A stretch of 64,000 nucleotides of DNA from Mesostigma viride (GCA_009746045.1 RPFO01000256.1:2116329-2180328), one strand, 5' to 3'. Counted from the stretch's first letter, positions 18,797-28,560 are shown. Notes: generated by a model not told the origin, from the letters alone. Program-made: numbers and translations.

Positions 18797-21700
18797 GTAT
18801 GTTTATTAATGTGAGACGTACATTTTTCAGATGGCTTGAACGGCGTGTGTGTATCGTAGAAAGGGTGGGATTTTATGTCATACATTGATCGTAAGGGTCT
18901 AGCTGCGGAGAGACGTTGACCTAGGAGTTAAGGTTGTTGACGACGACGGTGTGTGGCCTTTTTTTTACTCTTGTTGTCTGCAGCCCGACACGCTGGCCAT
19001 TCTGAAACAGTACCTGGCTCAGGCTGAGTCTGAGTCTGGGGTGAGTCGTAAAGCCGAAAAGGGCTTGAGAGGCTTGATCCGCTTTCTTTCGGCCGAGATA
19101 GCGTTTGCAGAGAAGTCCGGTGTCGTCGCCACCGAGTGTCCAGTCACATAATTTGGAAGAACGACCGCTGGGCCGCTTGCATTGTTCGAAGCCACACAGC
19201 GAGCCATTCATGGGAAGAGGGTCGTTGGTGACGACATGTATGAGGTTTTGAAGATCGCGCAGTCGTGCATCCTTAATCTGAAGGAGGATGTCGGACGTTA
19301 CTTTCCCCGTCGTGCTTTAATATGGTCGACGCTCTTTGATGAGGTTGAAAAGTTCGAGGTCCACATTGGCTTCACATGCATCGAGGCTTCCTATATGGAA
19401 ACCTTGAAAACCACTGCGTTGCATCAGCTCTTTAAACTCATGACTGGAGATATGAGAGCGGATTCGAGGGCTTCACTGTCGGAAGATGAAGTGTTTGATA
19501 TTGTCAGGCAAGGATTTGTTGACACGTCCAACAGTGACTTATCGTAATTGTGCCGGGAAGAATGAATGACGTAGGAGGATTGGAGGAGCGCGCACATGAA
19601 GTGATCGCGCATTTGGACATGGCAAGAGACCACTTACTGCAATCTTTTGTTAAGTGGCGGACTGACTTTCTTGTCAGCCCGGACGCCAGCCTTTCGCGGG
19701 AAGCGGTCGCTTTCTTTTTGGATTGGGCTGGACAGGTGATCCAAAGTTTCCGGCACCGGGAGGACTTCCATGTTATTCAGACATATAAGCCATACCGGGA
19801 AATCGTCCAGGAATGGTTGGATCAAATCTCGTTGGTTGATTGTCTCCAGAGTATCCGAACCAAGACAGACACGGAGTGGTCTGATTTAGAGGCGGGAGGC
19901 CATTGGCAGTCCCTCGAGTTGTTCTTCGAGGCGGAATTGAGGCGGCAACTGGAAAAGGAGAGAGCCCATCAAGTGCCGATATGGCCTTTGGGGAAGATTT
20001 TGAGGAGGTGGAAGTTCTACGTTTCGGTACGTTAACTTGCCGATATCGTTTATCGATTTGGGTTGTTTCCATTCCCTGAATAGGGCTCTATATGCTGACC
20101 AACCTTCATGGTTTGTCCTGTCATATCATGCAGGGGGGCTCCATGCCAGGGGACGTATCGGAGGATTTACCTAATTTGTCAGACTTGGTTGATAAGGTGG
20201 GTGCTTGTCCGTCGAGTTTCCACGAGCATCTTACATGGGGTCTAGCTGCAGGTAGACCCTCACCCTTTTATTGAGACTGACATGTTCGGCTAATTTCAAC
20301 GGTGCCCCCAACCAATCTGTTGTCTTTTTTCAGGGGGCGGCTGCGGCGATGGCTGTTGACAGTGCTGGTATTTGGTCTGGACTCGAGATGGAAATGGTAA
20401 GCATTAAACGATATCCGGATGTCTGCATTTCGCCTGAAGTTTTAGTGAGCGCATTATGCGAAATATACAAATGTCGACTAATTTTGATTTCCAATGAGCT
20501 GTCGTATTCGGTGTTGACAGGCGGGGGGTTTGGCCTCAGCAGGCGCTGCCGGAGAGGAAGAAAACGCTGGAGGAGATGAGGATGGGGGGGATGAAAACGC
20601 TGGAGGAGATGAGGATGGGGGAGACGCTGAGGGAGAAGTGGCTGTGCAGGTACGTTCATCCGCCGCGAGTTCGTGTGATTTTTTTCGTGCTGAGGGGTAT
20701 CTCCGCAGAGAGACGATGGTGCAACAATCGAACTGAGGTCAAGTCCCTTCTTGTTCGTTTTTTTTTGTCATGCAGGCGGGGGCTGTCGCTGGGGGTACTG
20801 CGGGGGGGAAGGCGGCGAAGCCCCATTGAGAGCATGAAAGGGAAAAGCTGGATTCCCGCAAGAAGGTTGCGAAGGATCATATTATTGCTGTTGGCCTGAT
20901 CATGCTTAAGTCTCCGCCCGATGGCGTCGATTCGGAGGGACCTGCGGGGTCCGAGTTTCGCAAGTACCTGACACGACTTGAGGCGGAAGTCGATGCCGAT
21001 TTCGATACGGAGGTGTTGGGTGACGCTACCTTAAGAGTGAATTGGCATATGAATTTGTAAATCTGGTGAAGTCGAAAGCCACCAAGAATTTCAAGTGGCA
21101 GCCTAAGGAGTACTCAGAGGCAAAGGTTGACAAGATCGAGAAATTCATGAAGGCTGATTTTCGTCGTCGGGCCGCTGAGGGAAAAAGGGCGCTGAATGCG
21201 GTGGCAAAGGCCAACAGTAAGAAGAACGCGGAGGCGAAGGCGGCGGAGAAGGAGGCGAAGAAGGCGGAGAAGGAGAAGGCTAAGGAGGCCAAGAAGCAGC
21301 AGAAAACTGGACAGGTACGATTGTTGTGAAAATTTAGACCTCTCGCTGCGGGTAGACGCTGACTGGCTGCGGGACTTGGTGTTTAGTGTCAGTAAGGTAT
21401 TATTCCAACAGAACTTTGTTCGTCCCTGAACAGGATGTCGTGGTCGGCCTAAAGATTACTGACTTGAGCAAATCCTGCGGTCCTTTTCGATTTTTTACTT
21501 CAGGATGACGGGGGGGACGAAGACGCCACGGTGGAGAAGAAGTTACCTGGTCATGACGCCGTGTTCGCGCTGGTGAAGGATATGCTCAAGTACTGCTCGA
21601 GTAGGCGGATGGCGGACGTCGATGACCTGCCAAACTGGCCCGAGTTCTCCCCCTTTCTTGAGCTGCTCCGGTCACTCAACAAGCTTTTTAAGGAGGGGGT

Positions 21701-24700
21701 GCTCACGAGCAGTGGGAACCCGGACACCGACCCTATCATTGAAAGCTGGAAGCCTTCGAAAAAGGTCGACTCGAACAAGGAGGTCAGGGACCAGAACATC
21801 CGGAAGGCCAATTCTCTCAGGGAAACGCGTTGGATTCGGCCGGCCGATTTTCAGCAGACCGGATGTTTCAGTATGCGGATCCAGACGGTCAACGCGCTTA
21901 TTTTGCCAGAGGCTTTGAGGCAGCGGCGTTTAAACCTTGAAACCATTAAGGAGAACGCCCGCATTCTCCTCAATGCGCGGGACAACGCCTTGCACTTCAA
22001 GGTTGTTGTCCCGGTCTGGCAGTTCCCTTTCCAGGCGCTTGCCGAATCTCAACCTGACCTGTTCGACAAGCAAATCTTGTGCATGCCGGATTTCGTCAAG
22101 TGGCTGAAGCATTACCACGGCGCCAAGATTGACGCGGAGGATGTGGGGTCCAGGTACTTCCGGCCCCTTTCGGATACTGAAGTCGACGTGTGGCTTAACA
22201 CGGAGTCCACCACCTCTTTCCTGCGAGAGGACTTGAGTGGCGTACCTACGCCAGGTGGACGAGGTGGAAGCAGTTTTGCCTCAGGAGATCGAGGGCAGTC
22301 GGCAAGTTTTCAACCTGCTGTGCAATACTGCGATGAAGTCCTACGATCCGAAATTTTTTGAGGAACGGGACCGGTACCGTATCTGGTTCTCCGGTACGCG
22401 GTGGTGGATGGGAACCACTACTTTAAGGGGTTAAAGTCGTTTCTCAGGGGGCCGGATGGCGGGTGGGGAGAGGTTCGGGCAATGATGTGCGAGGGTGGGG
22501 CGGAGTCCAATTTCGCAAGTACTCCTAAGGAGGCGGAGCACGCCTTCCAGGACCTGTTGCGGAAATTCCGTGGTGGTTACATGGGTACGAACGTCATTCT
22601 TCTCAAGGGTGGCGACCTGCTCCCGTCGTGGAGTGAGCTGCGAAATCTACCTAAGGCAAAAGAAGATGTAAGCTATCTATTTTGGCAGGGTCTAGCTGCG
22701 GGTAGACCCTCGGAATTTTCGTGGTTGTTTTTTGTGTGCGCTTCAAGTTTTTTGCGAGGGTCTCGCTGCAGCTAGACCCTCTCCTTTTTTTTGTTGGAAT
22801 TTTCGTTGCGTATTGTCGGCCGTTTCTTTTTCGAATTTTGTTAGGGTCTATCCGCAGCTATACCCCTCGCCTTTTATGACTGAGTTTTGTCGTTGCTCGC
22901 TCGATGTTAATTGATGTCGCAGGCGGTGCTGACCGGCAAGCTGGAGAAGCTGTTCGACATCGCCAAGGGGGCGAATTCGGAGGACTTAGCCGTGGCGGAT
23001 CGTACGCTGGGCCAGGCGTTGCTTGACGTGTGGAACTACAACAAGCTATATCTATACGGCAAAGTCACGCGTGGGAAGGGCCACTATATTGCGGATGGCC
23101 ACTACACCAATCTGCTCACGTACATCCTCCCGGCTATGCGGCAAGCGGGGGGAAGGGAAGGGAATGTGGAGCCGGCAGCGGTGGATGTACACGAGGAGGA
23201 AGCAGAAGGAAAGAAAAAGCCGGCCCACAGCATTGCTTCAGTGCATTCCGCTTACAGTCGCACGCTGGCCAACACGTTTCTCCGTCTGACACAGGAGCAG
23301 ACTGATGATCCTGCCTCAACGAAACCCGCGCCTGAGGAGGTGATGATGCAAAGGTGCAAATTCGCCAATGCAGAGGGGGAGAAGAAAGGCCAGAAGGTCT
23401 CTTGGACTTCTTTCAGGAACTTGGCCAGCCTTCCTATGATGGACGCCGTGATCGATTGCATCATGAGCTGCCAGGTTGGACCGGAAAAGCTCACCAAGTT
23501 GGTGGAGATCGCCAAGGATGTGCTGGAGTGCCTGCGGCTGACCATTTGCGCCAGATTCAAGGAGGATGTGACGCTGGAAGCGCGATGCAAGGACGCAAAT
23601 GGCAAGGAGTTTGTGGCGTCTCATATTTTCGAACTCGTCTTCAATCTCCATCCTCTCGCTCGGCCGGTCGGCAGGAAGGAGATTGTGGCCAGATACCGGG
23701 AATTTTGGGATGTGGCCGTCATCATAACGAGGAACATCGCCTACCTTCTTAAAGCCAAAAAACACGCCGCACATCTGAGGATTCCGAGAAAGGATATCAG
23801 TAATGGCAAGATCGACTTTCAGGAGATTCTGCTAAAAGAGAGCGAGGACAAGACGGTGGGTTTGGCACTTTTTGCTCCGGAAGCGTTCAGGAAGTACGCT
23901 CCAAAACTTGGATTACTCGAAGGGGGGTGAAGGAGGCGGCGATGAAGGGGCCGGTGAAGGGGCTGGAGAAGGGATCGAAGGGGAAGGGGAAGGGGAAGGA
24001 GACGGAGGCGAAGGAGGAGGAGGAGTGGGACGTGAAGTATGAGTGGCAGAGTGTGGACTGGGGCCGTCGCCGGGTCTGGTTTTGCTGTCAGTTACTAGAC
24101 GGTGATGATGATGACAAGTCGCTCGTCAAGCAGGTGGCAGGCGAGGTTGCCTCAGCTTCAGCCCGCCCCTTTCCCTTGGGCAGGTCCCTTCCGTGCCTGA
24201 GCCTGCTGAACTTGGCGAACATTTGGGGTGATAAGTGGAGTAACTTTCAGAGAGGGTGGTGGGCGTTCGGTCCTTGCCCGAAAGCTTCGGACATTCCCCA
24301 ACCGGGCGGGATGTACGATCATGTGCTGAAGGCTTGCGCCCACGACTTTTTCTCCAGGTTCGAACCGATGGTGATCGTGTTTGGTACCGAGACGGAGATT
24401 AAGGGGTTTCAAGAGATAGTGGAAAGGATCGGGAAAGGGAGTGAATTGTGGGAGCGGCTTGAACAGGGGGAAGGTGATGGGGGGCCTAGGCTCGGAAGGG
24501 CGAAGAAGCGAAAAGCTTCCCACGAAGCTGGGGGATTGTCCGCCGTGGTGGAGAGGGATGACCAACAGTTGTTGGAGGGAGGGGATGGAGGGGATGGAGG
24601 TCCGGCAGGAGGGTCTAACCGCGGAGAGACCCCCGTCGAGGTCAGAACGCAGCAGGCCGAACAGATACGGGGCCTGAAGGTGATTCGGATCCGCCTGCGG

Positions 24701-26092
24701 CGAAGAAGCCCGCTTCTCAAGTGACTCGACGGGCAGTCGTGTCACTTGTTGAGGATGATGGAGGTGGGCCTTCCAAGCCTGCCGCGTCGCAGCCCGTTTT
24801 TCAGGTTCCGAAGAAGCAGCTTCGGGTTCCCCCGGCGACTCTGCCCACCCCGGCGCCTCTGCCCAGTTCTCAGGTACCGAAGAAGCAGCTTCGGGTTCCC
24901 CCGCCGACTCTGGCCATTTCTCAGGTACCGAAGAAGCAGCTTCGTAAGCCAGTTGTGGCAGTGGCTGATTCGGACGACGATGCTGAGGAGGAGGAGGAGG
25001 AGGAGGAGGACGACGATGCTGAGGAGGAGGAGGGGGAGGAGGAGGAGGAGGAGGAGGAGGAGCAGCACGTTGCTACCAAGAAATCCGCCAAGGGTGGGAA
25101 GGCTGCGGAGCACGTTGCTTCCAAGAAATCGGCCAAGGTGGGAAGCCTCCCAAGCCTGCCCTGCCTCAGAAACGGCGTCGAAAAGCAGTTGTGCTTTCAG
25201 ATTCGGACGATGAGGAGGAGAAGGAGGAGGAGGATGGCGGCGGAGAGGAGGAGGACGGGGGAAAGGAGCGCGTTGCTTCCAAGAAGTTACCCAAGACCGC
25301 GAAGACTGCCAAGGTTGCCGAGCCCGCCAAACCCGCCCCGGCGCCTGCCCCCCACCCCAGACGGGGTCTACCTGCGAGCAGAGGTCGAAGGAAAAGGCCA
25401 AAAAGGGTAAGAAAAAATCTGCGAGTGAATTCTGGTATGTAGAGTGTTTTGATTTTTTACGGTTGGCAGTCCGATTTCTACTAACTCGATTTTAGTCATG
25501 CGTTGATGGCATGATCGGTTTGCTCGCAGGTAATGAGGATGTGGAGCAGTTACTTCGCTTGGCTAATGTGGCGGTGGGCTTCGGACCAGCGGCTGTACAT
25601 GCTGACACTTCCGGACGGGAGGAGCCTAAGGGGGCGGAAGACAGTCAGGCGGGCGATGAGGATGATGACAAGCCCACGTTGGAAATGAGACTTATGGACG
25701 GGGAAATGGGGTTCGGAGCACCAGAGGCCTTTTGGTGTGATGGGTGGACTGCAGCCATTATGCAAGCAGGGAACAAGGATACGGCTACGCCAATGTATGC
25801 CAAGCTAGAAGACGTCATGCTTTATGGGCAGGTGTCTGGATACGACACCAAGTGGAGGGACGTCGCATTTAAGTTTTTCGCTGAGGGGGAGAAGGGAGGG
25901 AAGTTGAAGAACAAGTTGTGGTGGATGCCGCTGGACTACGCGATGAAGGTGGTAAAGCTGACGGATGGCAAGAGCTGGAAGGATGTGGAAGTCTGGGCGC
26001 CTGCAAAGGAGATCGATAAGAAGAGGAGGAACTCGAAAACGGAACAGCAGATCGCGGAAGCGAAATTACGGAAGAGGCCCTCGAAAGTGTGA
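17609..26092 (+). CDS. Large multi-exon charged accessory protein gene of the 20.3-kb element (frameshifted)
   Basis: Nine exons inferred from GT-AG borders: 17,609-18,796, 18,984-20,026, 20,134-20,196, 20,334-20,396, 20,521-20,649, 20,776-21,314, 21,504-22,667, 22,923-25,434 and 25,530-26,092, ending in TGA. The joined product would be about 2,200-2,400 residues. The order is a Ser/Pro/Arg-rich start, an acidic/basic coiled coil, four largely globular regions without a recognised domain, a Glu/Lys-rich tail with three VPKKQLR repeats, and a final globular exon. It could also be two or three genes. At least eight single-base shifts and one in-frame TAA (19,150) must be bridged. Charged, low-complexity, Lys-rich composition suggests a nuclear nucleic-acid-binding protein. 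Function is unknown. Confidence 0.5.
18984..20026 (+). CDS. Accessory gene exon 2: globular helical region
   Basis: Starts after CTGCAG with PDTLAILKQYLAQAES. The frame is open to 19,547 except for a TAA at 19,150, then shifts to the frame of 19,550-20,026 (HEVIAHLDMARDHLLQSF, then FRHREDFHVIQTYKPYRE). Predicted by eye to be mostly helical. No family recognised. It ends at GTACGT. Confidence 0.45.
20134..20649 (+). CDS. Accessory gene exons 3-5: short acidic exons
   Basis: Three short phase-0 exons: 20,134-20,196 (63 nt, GGSMPGDVSEDLPNLSDL...), 20,334-20,396 (63 nt, GAAAAMAVDSAGIWSG...) and 20,521-20,649 (129 nt, with two ENAGGDEDGGD repeats). All have AG acceptors and GT donors. Intron 20,197-20,333 contains a palindrome at 20,238. 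They look like flexible acidic linkers. Confidence 0.45.
20776..21314 (+). CDS. Accessory gene exon 6: Lys/Ala/Glu-rich helix
   Basis: Needs a shift near 20,820 to continue into KLDSRKKVAKDHIIAVGL, then another near 21,030 to reach LAYEFVNLVKSKATKNFKW. It ends in a Lys/Ala/Glu-rich helix (AEKEAKKAEKEKAKEAKKQQ). The following intron (21,315-21,503) holds a palindrome at 21,337. Confidence 0.4.
21504..22667 (+). CDS. Accessory gene exon 7: largest conserved-looking globular region
   Basis: About 275 codons are open without interruption (DDLPNWPEFSPFLELLRSL, WIRPADFQQTGCFSMRIQ, VVVPVWQFPFQALAES, CMPDFVKWLKHYHGAKI). Two shifts (near 22,240 and 22,395) then lead to YLRQVDEVEAVLPQEIEG and GNHYFKGLKSFLRGPDGGW. 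Balanced composition suggests a real folded domain, but I recognise no family. Donor GTAAGC at 22,668. The next intron has three palindromes. Confidence 0.5.
22689..22865. repeat. Three palindromes in one 255-bp intron
   Basis: Copies at 22,689-22,710, 22,758-22,779 and 22,844-22,865 lie inside the intron 22,668-22,922. They are spaced 69 and 86 bp apart, and each is followed by CTCGGAATTTTCGT-like or CTCTCC/CTCGCC T-rich sequence. Confidence 0.85.
22923..25434 (+). CDS. Accessory gene exon 8: globular region then Lys/Glu/Asp-rich tail
   Basis: The frame is open from 22,923 to 23,930 (AVLTGKLEKLFDIAKGAN, ALLDVWNYNKLYLYGKVTRG, IITRNIAYLLKAKKHAAHL). A shift at the G6 run (23,921-23,926) leads into GLEKGSKGKGKGKETEAKEE and a Trp-rich part (WGDKWSNFQRGWWAFGP). 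Another shift near 24,680 leads to three VPKKQLR repeats and long Glu/Asp tracts mixed with ATKKSAK/ASKKSAK motifs, like a nuclear, chromatin-associated tail. Palindrome-like sequences at 24,611 and 25,362 fall inside this coding stretch, the only such cases. Confidence 0.45.
25530..26092 (+). CDS. Accessory gene last exon
   Basis: Open from the acceptor CTCGCAG to TGA at 26,090-26,092, 225 bp before the right TIR. It contains NEDVEQLLRLANVAVGFG, EAFWCDGWTAAIMQAGNK, VMLYGQVSGYDTKWRD and a basic end (EIDKKRRNSKTEQQIAEAKL). It is unbroken and balanced in composition, so probably folded. No family recognised. Confidence 0.5.
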
Positions 26093-26316
26093 GGGAAAGT
26101 TAGCACTTGGACATGCGCTGGCAATGCTCGTCCTATGGTTAATACAAAGGTTAGGATGATGTCGAGTCTCTCCACGTAAAATTTACATGAATTACTAACT
26201 TTCAAGCCTCTCGATGTGGAATGTACGCTCAAATTGACATGAATTAAGCATTATGACACCAAATTAGCTCGAAAATACGCGATCGGACGCCAACAAATTC
26301 GCGCGAAAAAAAGATA

Positions 26317-26389
26317 TCGGACGATTGAAACTAGCGTTTTTTTCTTGCAAAATGCGCCAAAAATGACCCCATTCCGCGTGGGACCACCC
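26317..26389 (-). repeat. Right terminal inverted repeat of the 20.3-kb element
   Basis: Reverse complement of the left end, ending ...CCGCGTGGGACCACCC at 26,389 and followed by the duplicated TGCT. It carries an extra short segment (GGCGCATTTT on the minus strand) relative to the left repeat. Confidence 0.85.
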
Positions 26390-26393
26390 TGCT

Positions 26394-26874
26394 GCGCATT
26401 ATGCTGCACAGGCTCCGCGCCGGGCGGCGCTGGACCCACACCTGGGTGAGTCTCAGATGGGTTACCGTCCGGTGGTCGTAACACTGTCATGGCTGTATTA
26501 ATGTCGCGCGCCGGTTGATGGATCGCGAGGAGGTGCGTCGCCTTTGCCCTGATGGTTTGCCGTTGGTCTTCATTTTTGTCGACTATATCAAGGCCTTTGA
26601 CATGGTTAATTGTCTGGGAGGCTCAGATAATTTGGGCCATCCTAGCTCGATCTGGATCGGGTACGGGCCGCCAGCGTTTATTGCTGCCATTCGTCGACTG
26701 TATGAGGGCTCACAGGCAGTAGTGCGGACTGCGGAAGGCACCATGCACCCCACTGATTCCCCCTTCACCACGGGGTGTGGCAAGGTTGTGTCCTGTCCCC
26801 ATCATCTGATCTGTTCATTATATTGTCGTGGATCACGTCATGCGCCGGGCACGTGCGCGCCTTACTGCTCTTAA
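26394..26874 (+). pseudogene. LINE-A1 reverse transcriptase resumed after the 20.3-kb element
   Basis: RT codons pick up exactly where 6,045 left off (MLHRLRA) and continue through FVDYIKAFD near 26,577-26,604, the palm motif with the first catalytic Asp, and AAIRRLYEGSQAVVRT near 26,680. Frameshifts and stops show decay. It is interrupted at the duplicated TTAA by a MITE. Confidence 0.8.
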
Positions 26875-27135
26875 CACTCCGTCTGTAATTAGTAACGGGC
26901 GTGGCCCGTAATACGGGTGTCACCCGTAATGAAGGCCTGTGACATTATTGGTGGATACTAAATACCTTACAGTCAAATTTCAGATTTTATTGGATAGGAT
27001 GAAAGCTAACTTCAATGCCAACAAGAAAATCCTATTTTCACGGCCACCCCATGTCAGATGCGCCGTGGCCACCCCATGGCAACAGGAGCATTTCTGAGTA
27101 CGGGTCACACCCGACGGAATTTCACAGACGGAGTG
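26875..27135. mobile_element. 261-bp MITE with TTAA target duplication
   Basis: CACTCCGTCTGT at 26,875 is inverted as ACAGACGGAGTG at 27,124-27,135, and TTAA flanks both ends (26,871-26,874 and 27,136-27,139). The LINE RT reading resumes on the far side. TTAA duplications are typical of piggyBac, Kolobok and Sola3-type transposases. No coding sequence is present. Confidence 0.8.
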
Positions 27136-27139
27136 TTAA

Positions 27140-28115
27140 GGGGTTCGATCGAGCCCGGCTTGGACAATTCTAACGAGCATGAGCACGTACGGCGGCCGTC
27201 GGCGGGGGCCGGCACCGGCTACCGGCCCTGTCCGACCTGATTTATGCGGATGACACGTACCACCCTCGATCATCGCGCGCGCCCCGAGCACATTCACTGA
27301 CCTAGCTGGACTGTCTGGGTTTGGAGGCGAGGCCGGGCGGCCGGTGGGGTTGGAGATTAGTGTCAAAACTGAGGCGATGGTGATTGAGGCCTCCAGTCGC
27401 CCGCCTCTGCCGCGCCTGCTCGACGGGACGGAGGTCCCGTTCCGTGATCGCTTCAAACTGTTACGGAGCATGCTCGATCCCCGACGGCCGACACCGCCGA
27501 CGATGTGGACATCCGCATCGGCCTGGCCTGGGCCCGGCTCCGTTCCCTCAACACCTGGCGCTCGAAGGGCCTGGCTGGGCGAGCACCGTAAGCGCATGCT
27601 CTTCAACTGGTCCTCGTCCTCACGGTGCTTACGTATGACGCCGAGGCATGGACACTCACGGACACACTGGCGGCTAGACGGCACGGTTTACAGGATGCTC
27701 CTACAGGTCCTGAATGACTATAGGGTTTTCCAAGCATAGGTCATTATAGAGTCTTTGTATCAGGGTATGCCTCGCATTCCGGACGAGATTATAGGCAGCG
27801 TAGGATAGCATTTGTAGGACATCTTGCTCGCACCAGTCAGGTCAATCGACACCGCCCTTGATCTGGCCGGCCCCCAGCGGCTTGGCCAACCAGGGCGGCA
27901 CATCCTGACCTGGCCTGGCCCCAAGGACATGTACATCCCGGCATGATGCACCATGCATGCCGTGGAGAGAGCGCTCTGTGGCCTGCCCACCTGCGGCAGT
28001 GAGAGAAGCTAGGGCGCCCTCCCTCCTTCTCGCTGTGTATATAGGGTTGAAGGTTCCTTTACTCTGTATTGGCACCCACGTGACGCAGTCACATGCTTAT
28101 TAATTAATTAATTAA
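27140..28115 (+). pseudogene. LINE-A1 reverse transcriptase C-terminus and 3' end
   Basis: Contains LIYADDT near 27,238-27,258 (the catalytic YADD), GLEISVKTEAMVIEASSR near 27,350 and the C-terminal block DRFKLLRSMLDP. A 3' untranslated region follows with GGTTGAAGGTTCCTTTACTC, a terminal stem-loop (CACGTGAC, GCA, GTCACATG) at 28,077-28,095 and an ATTA tail ending at 28,115. This closes the composite LINE-A1 that starts near 0.64 kb. The frames are broken. Confidence 0.75.
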
Positions 28116-28205
28116 GGACATGTAATTTCCTAGAAAGCTAGGTAAGCATGCCATGAACTCAGTACATCCAGATGTCGGCTGGCCGACCTAGTGGTCCCAG
28201 CTCAG

Positions 28206-28306
28206 TTTGAACACCGCATTCACTCGATCCCTCTCTCTTCTTTGGACTGCCATGCAGACTGCATGGCAGTCCAAAGAAGAGAGAGGGAGTGAATGCGGTG
28301 TTCAAA
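28206..28306. repeat. ~101-bp near-perfect palindrome of LINE-A sequence
   Basis: The left arm (from TTTGAACACCGCATTCACTC to GGACTGCCATGCAG) is the inverse of the right arm, apart from a 3-nt bulge (GAT) in the left arm. The sequence matches the LINE-A C-terminal coding region seen near 70-120 on the minus strand. Confidence 0.85.
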
Positions 28307-28560
28307 TTACTGAACAAGAAGCGGCGGCAGAAGATTGTCCAGGCTCACACGCCAGCCCCTGTGGGCAAGCCCCCTCCCCCCAAGCAGAAAGGGCGTTTTG
28401 CTGAATATAGTGTAGTTAGGATTTTTCTAGGCTAGATAGCTTAGTTAGGTTCGTTCGATTACGCGGCTTCGCCCACCTCATCCATCCAGCAAGGAATATG
28501 TGCTACATGATCTCCCAACGGAGACATGTTATAATTTAATTTAATTTAGCTTTATAATGC
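28262..28560 (+). pseudogene. LINE-A C-terminal codons with a family-S 3' terminus
   Basis: Plus strand reads KKRRQKIVQAHTPAPVGK and ends FAEYSVVRIFLG with a stop near 28,432. An untranslated region (TTCGATTACGCGGCTTC) follows, ending in the terminal motif GTGCTACATGATCTCCCAAC and a TTTAA-repeat tail. The same 3' end occurs at 53,270-53,410. The 5' edge is the palindrome. Confidence 0.65.

Larger units (their letters stand above)
6046..26389. mobile_element. 20.3-kb terminal-inverted-repeat DNA element with transposase and accessory gene
   Basis: The two ends are inverted copies beginning GGGTGGTCCCACGCGG and AATGGGGT, then after a small gap GCAAGAAAAAAACGCTA and TTTCAATCGTCCGA. The flanks are LINE-A1 reverse transcriptase on both sides, with TGCT duplicated at 6,042-6,045 and 26,390-26,393. 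Inside are a minus-strand transposase-like gene (7.8-11.5 kb), a small minus-strand ORF near the left end, a multi-exon plus-strand gene (17.6-26.1 kb), an inverted pair of minisatellites, a 22-bp palindrome family, two tRNA-like stretches and a nested REL-LINE. A 4-bp duplication fits several cut-and-paste superfamilies (Sola, Chapaev, Academ-like). I do not assign one. Confidence 0.85.

Noticed and set aside
19148-19152. Alternative genetic code (TAA read as Gln, as in some ulvophyte algae) to explain the in-frame TAA in accessory exon 2
   Set aside because: Neighbouring breaks are one-base shifts rather than TAA/TAG codons, the REL-LINE ORF has no internal TAA/TAG in the right frame, and genes here end normally at TGA or TAA.
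6046-26389. Polinton/Maverick or integrated giant virus as explanation for the 20-kb element
   Set aside because: No DNA polymerase B, packaging ATPase, protease, capsid or retroviral-like integrase motif could be read, and the target duplication is 4 bp rather than the usual 6.
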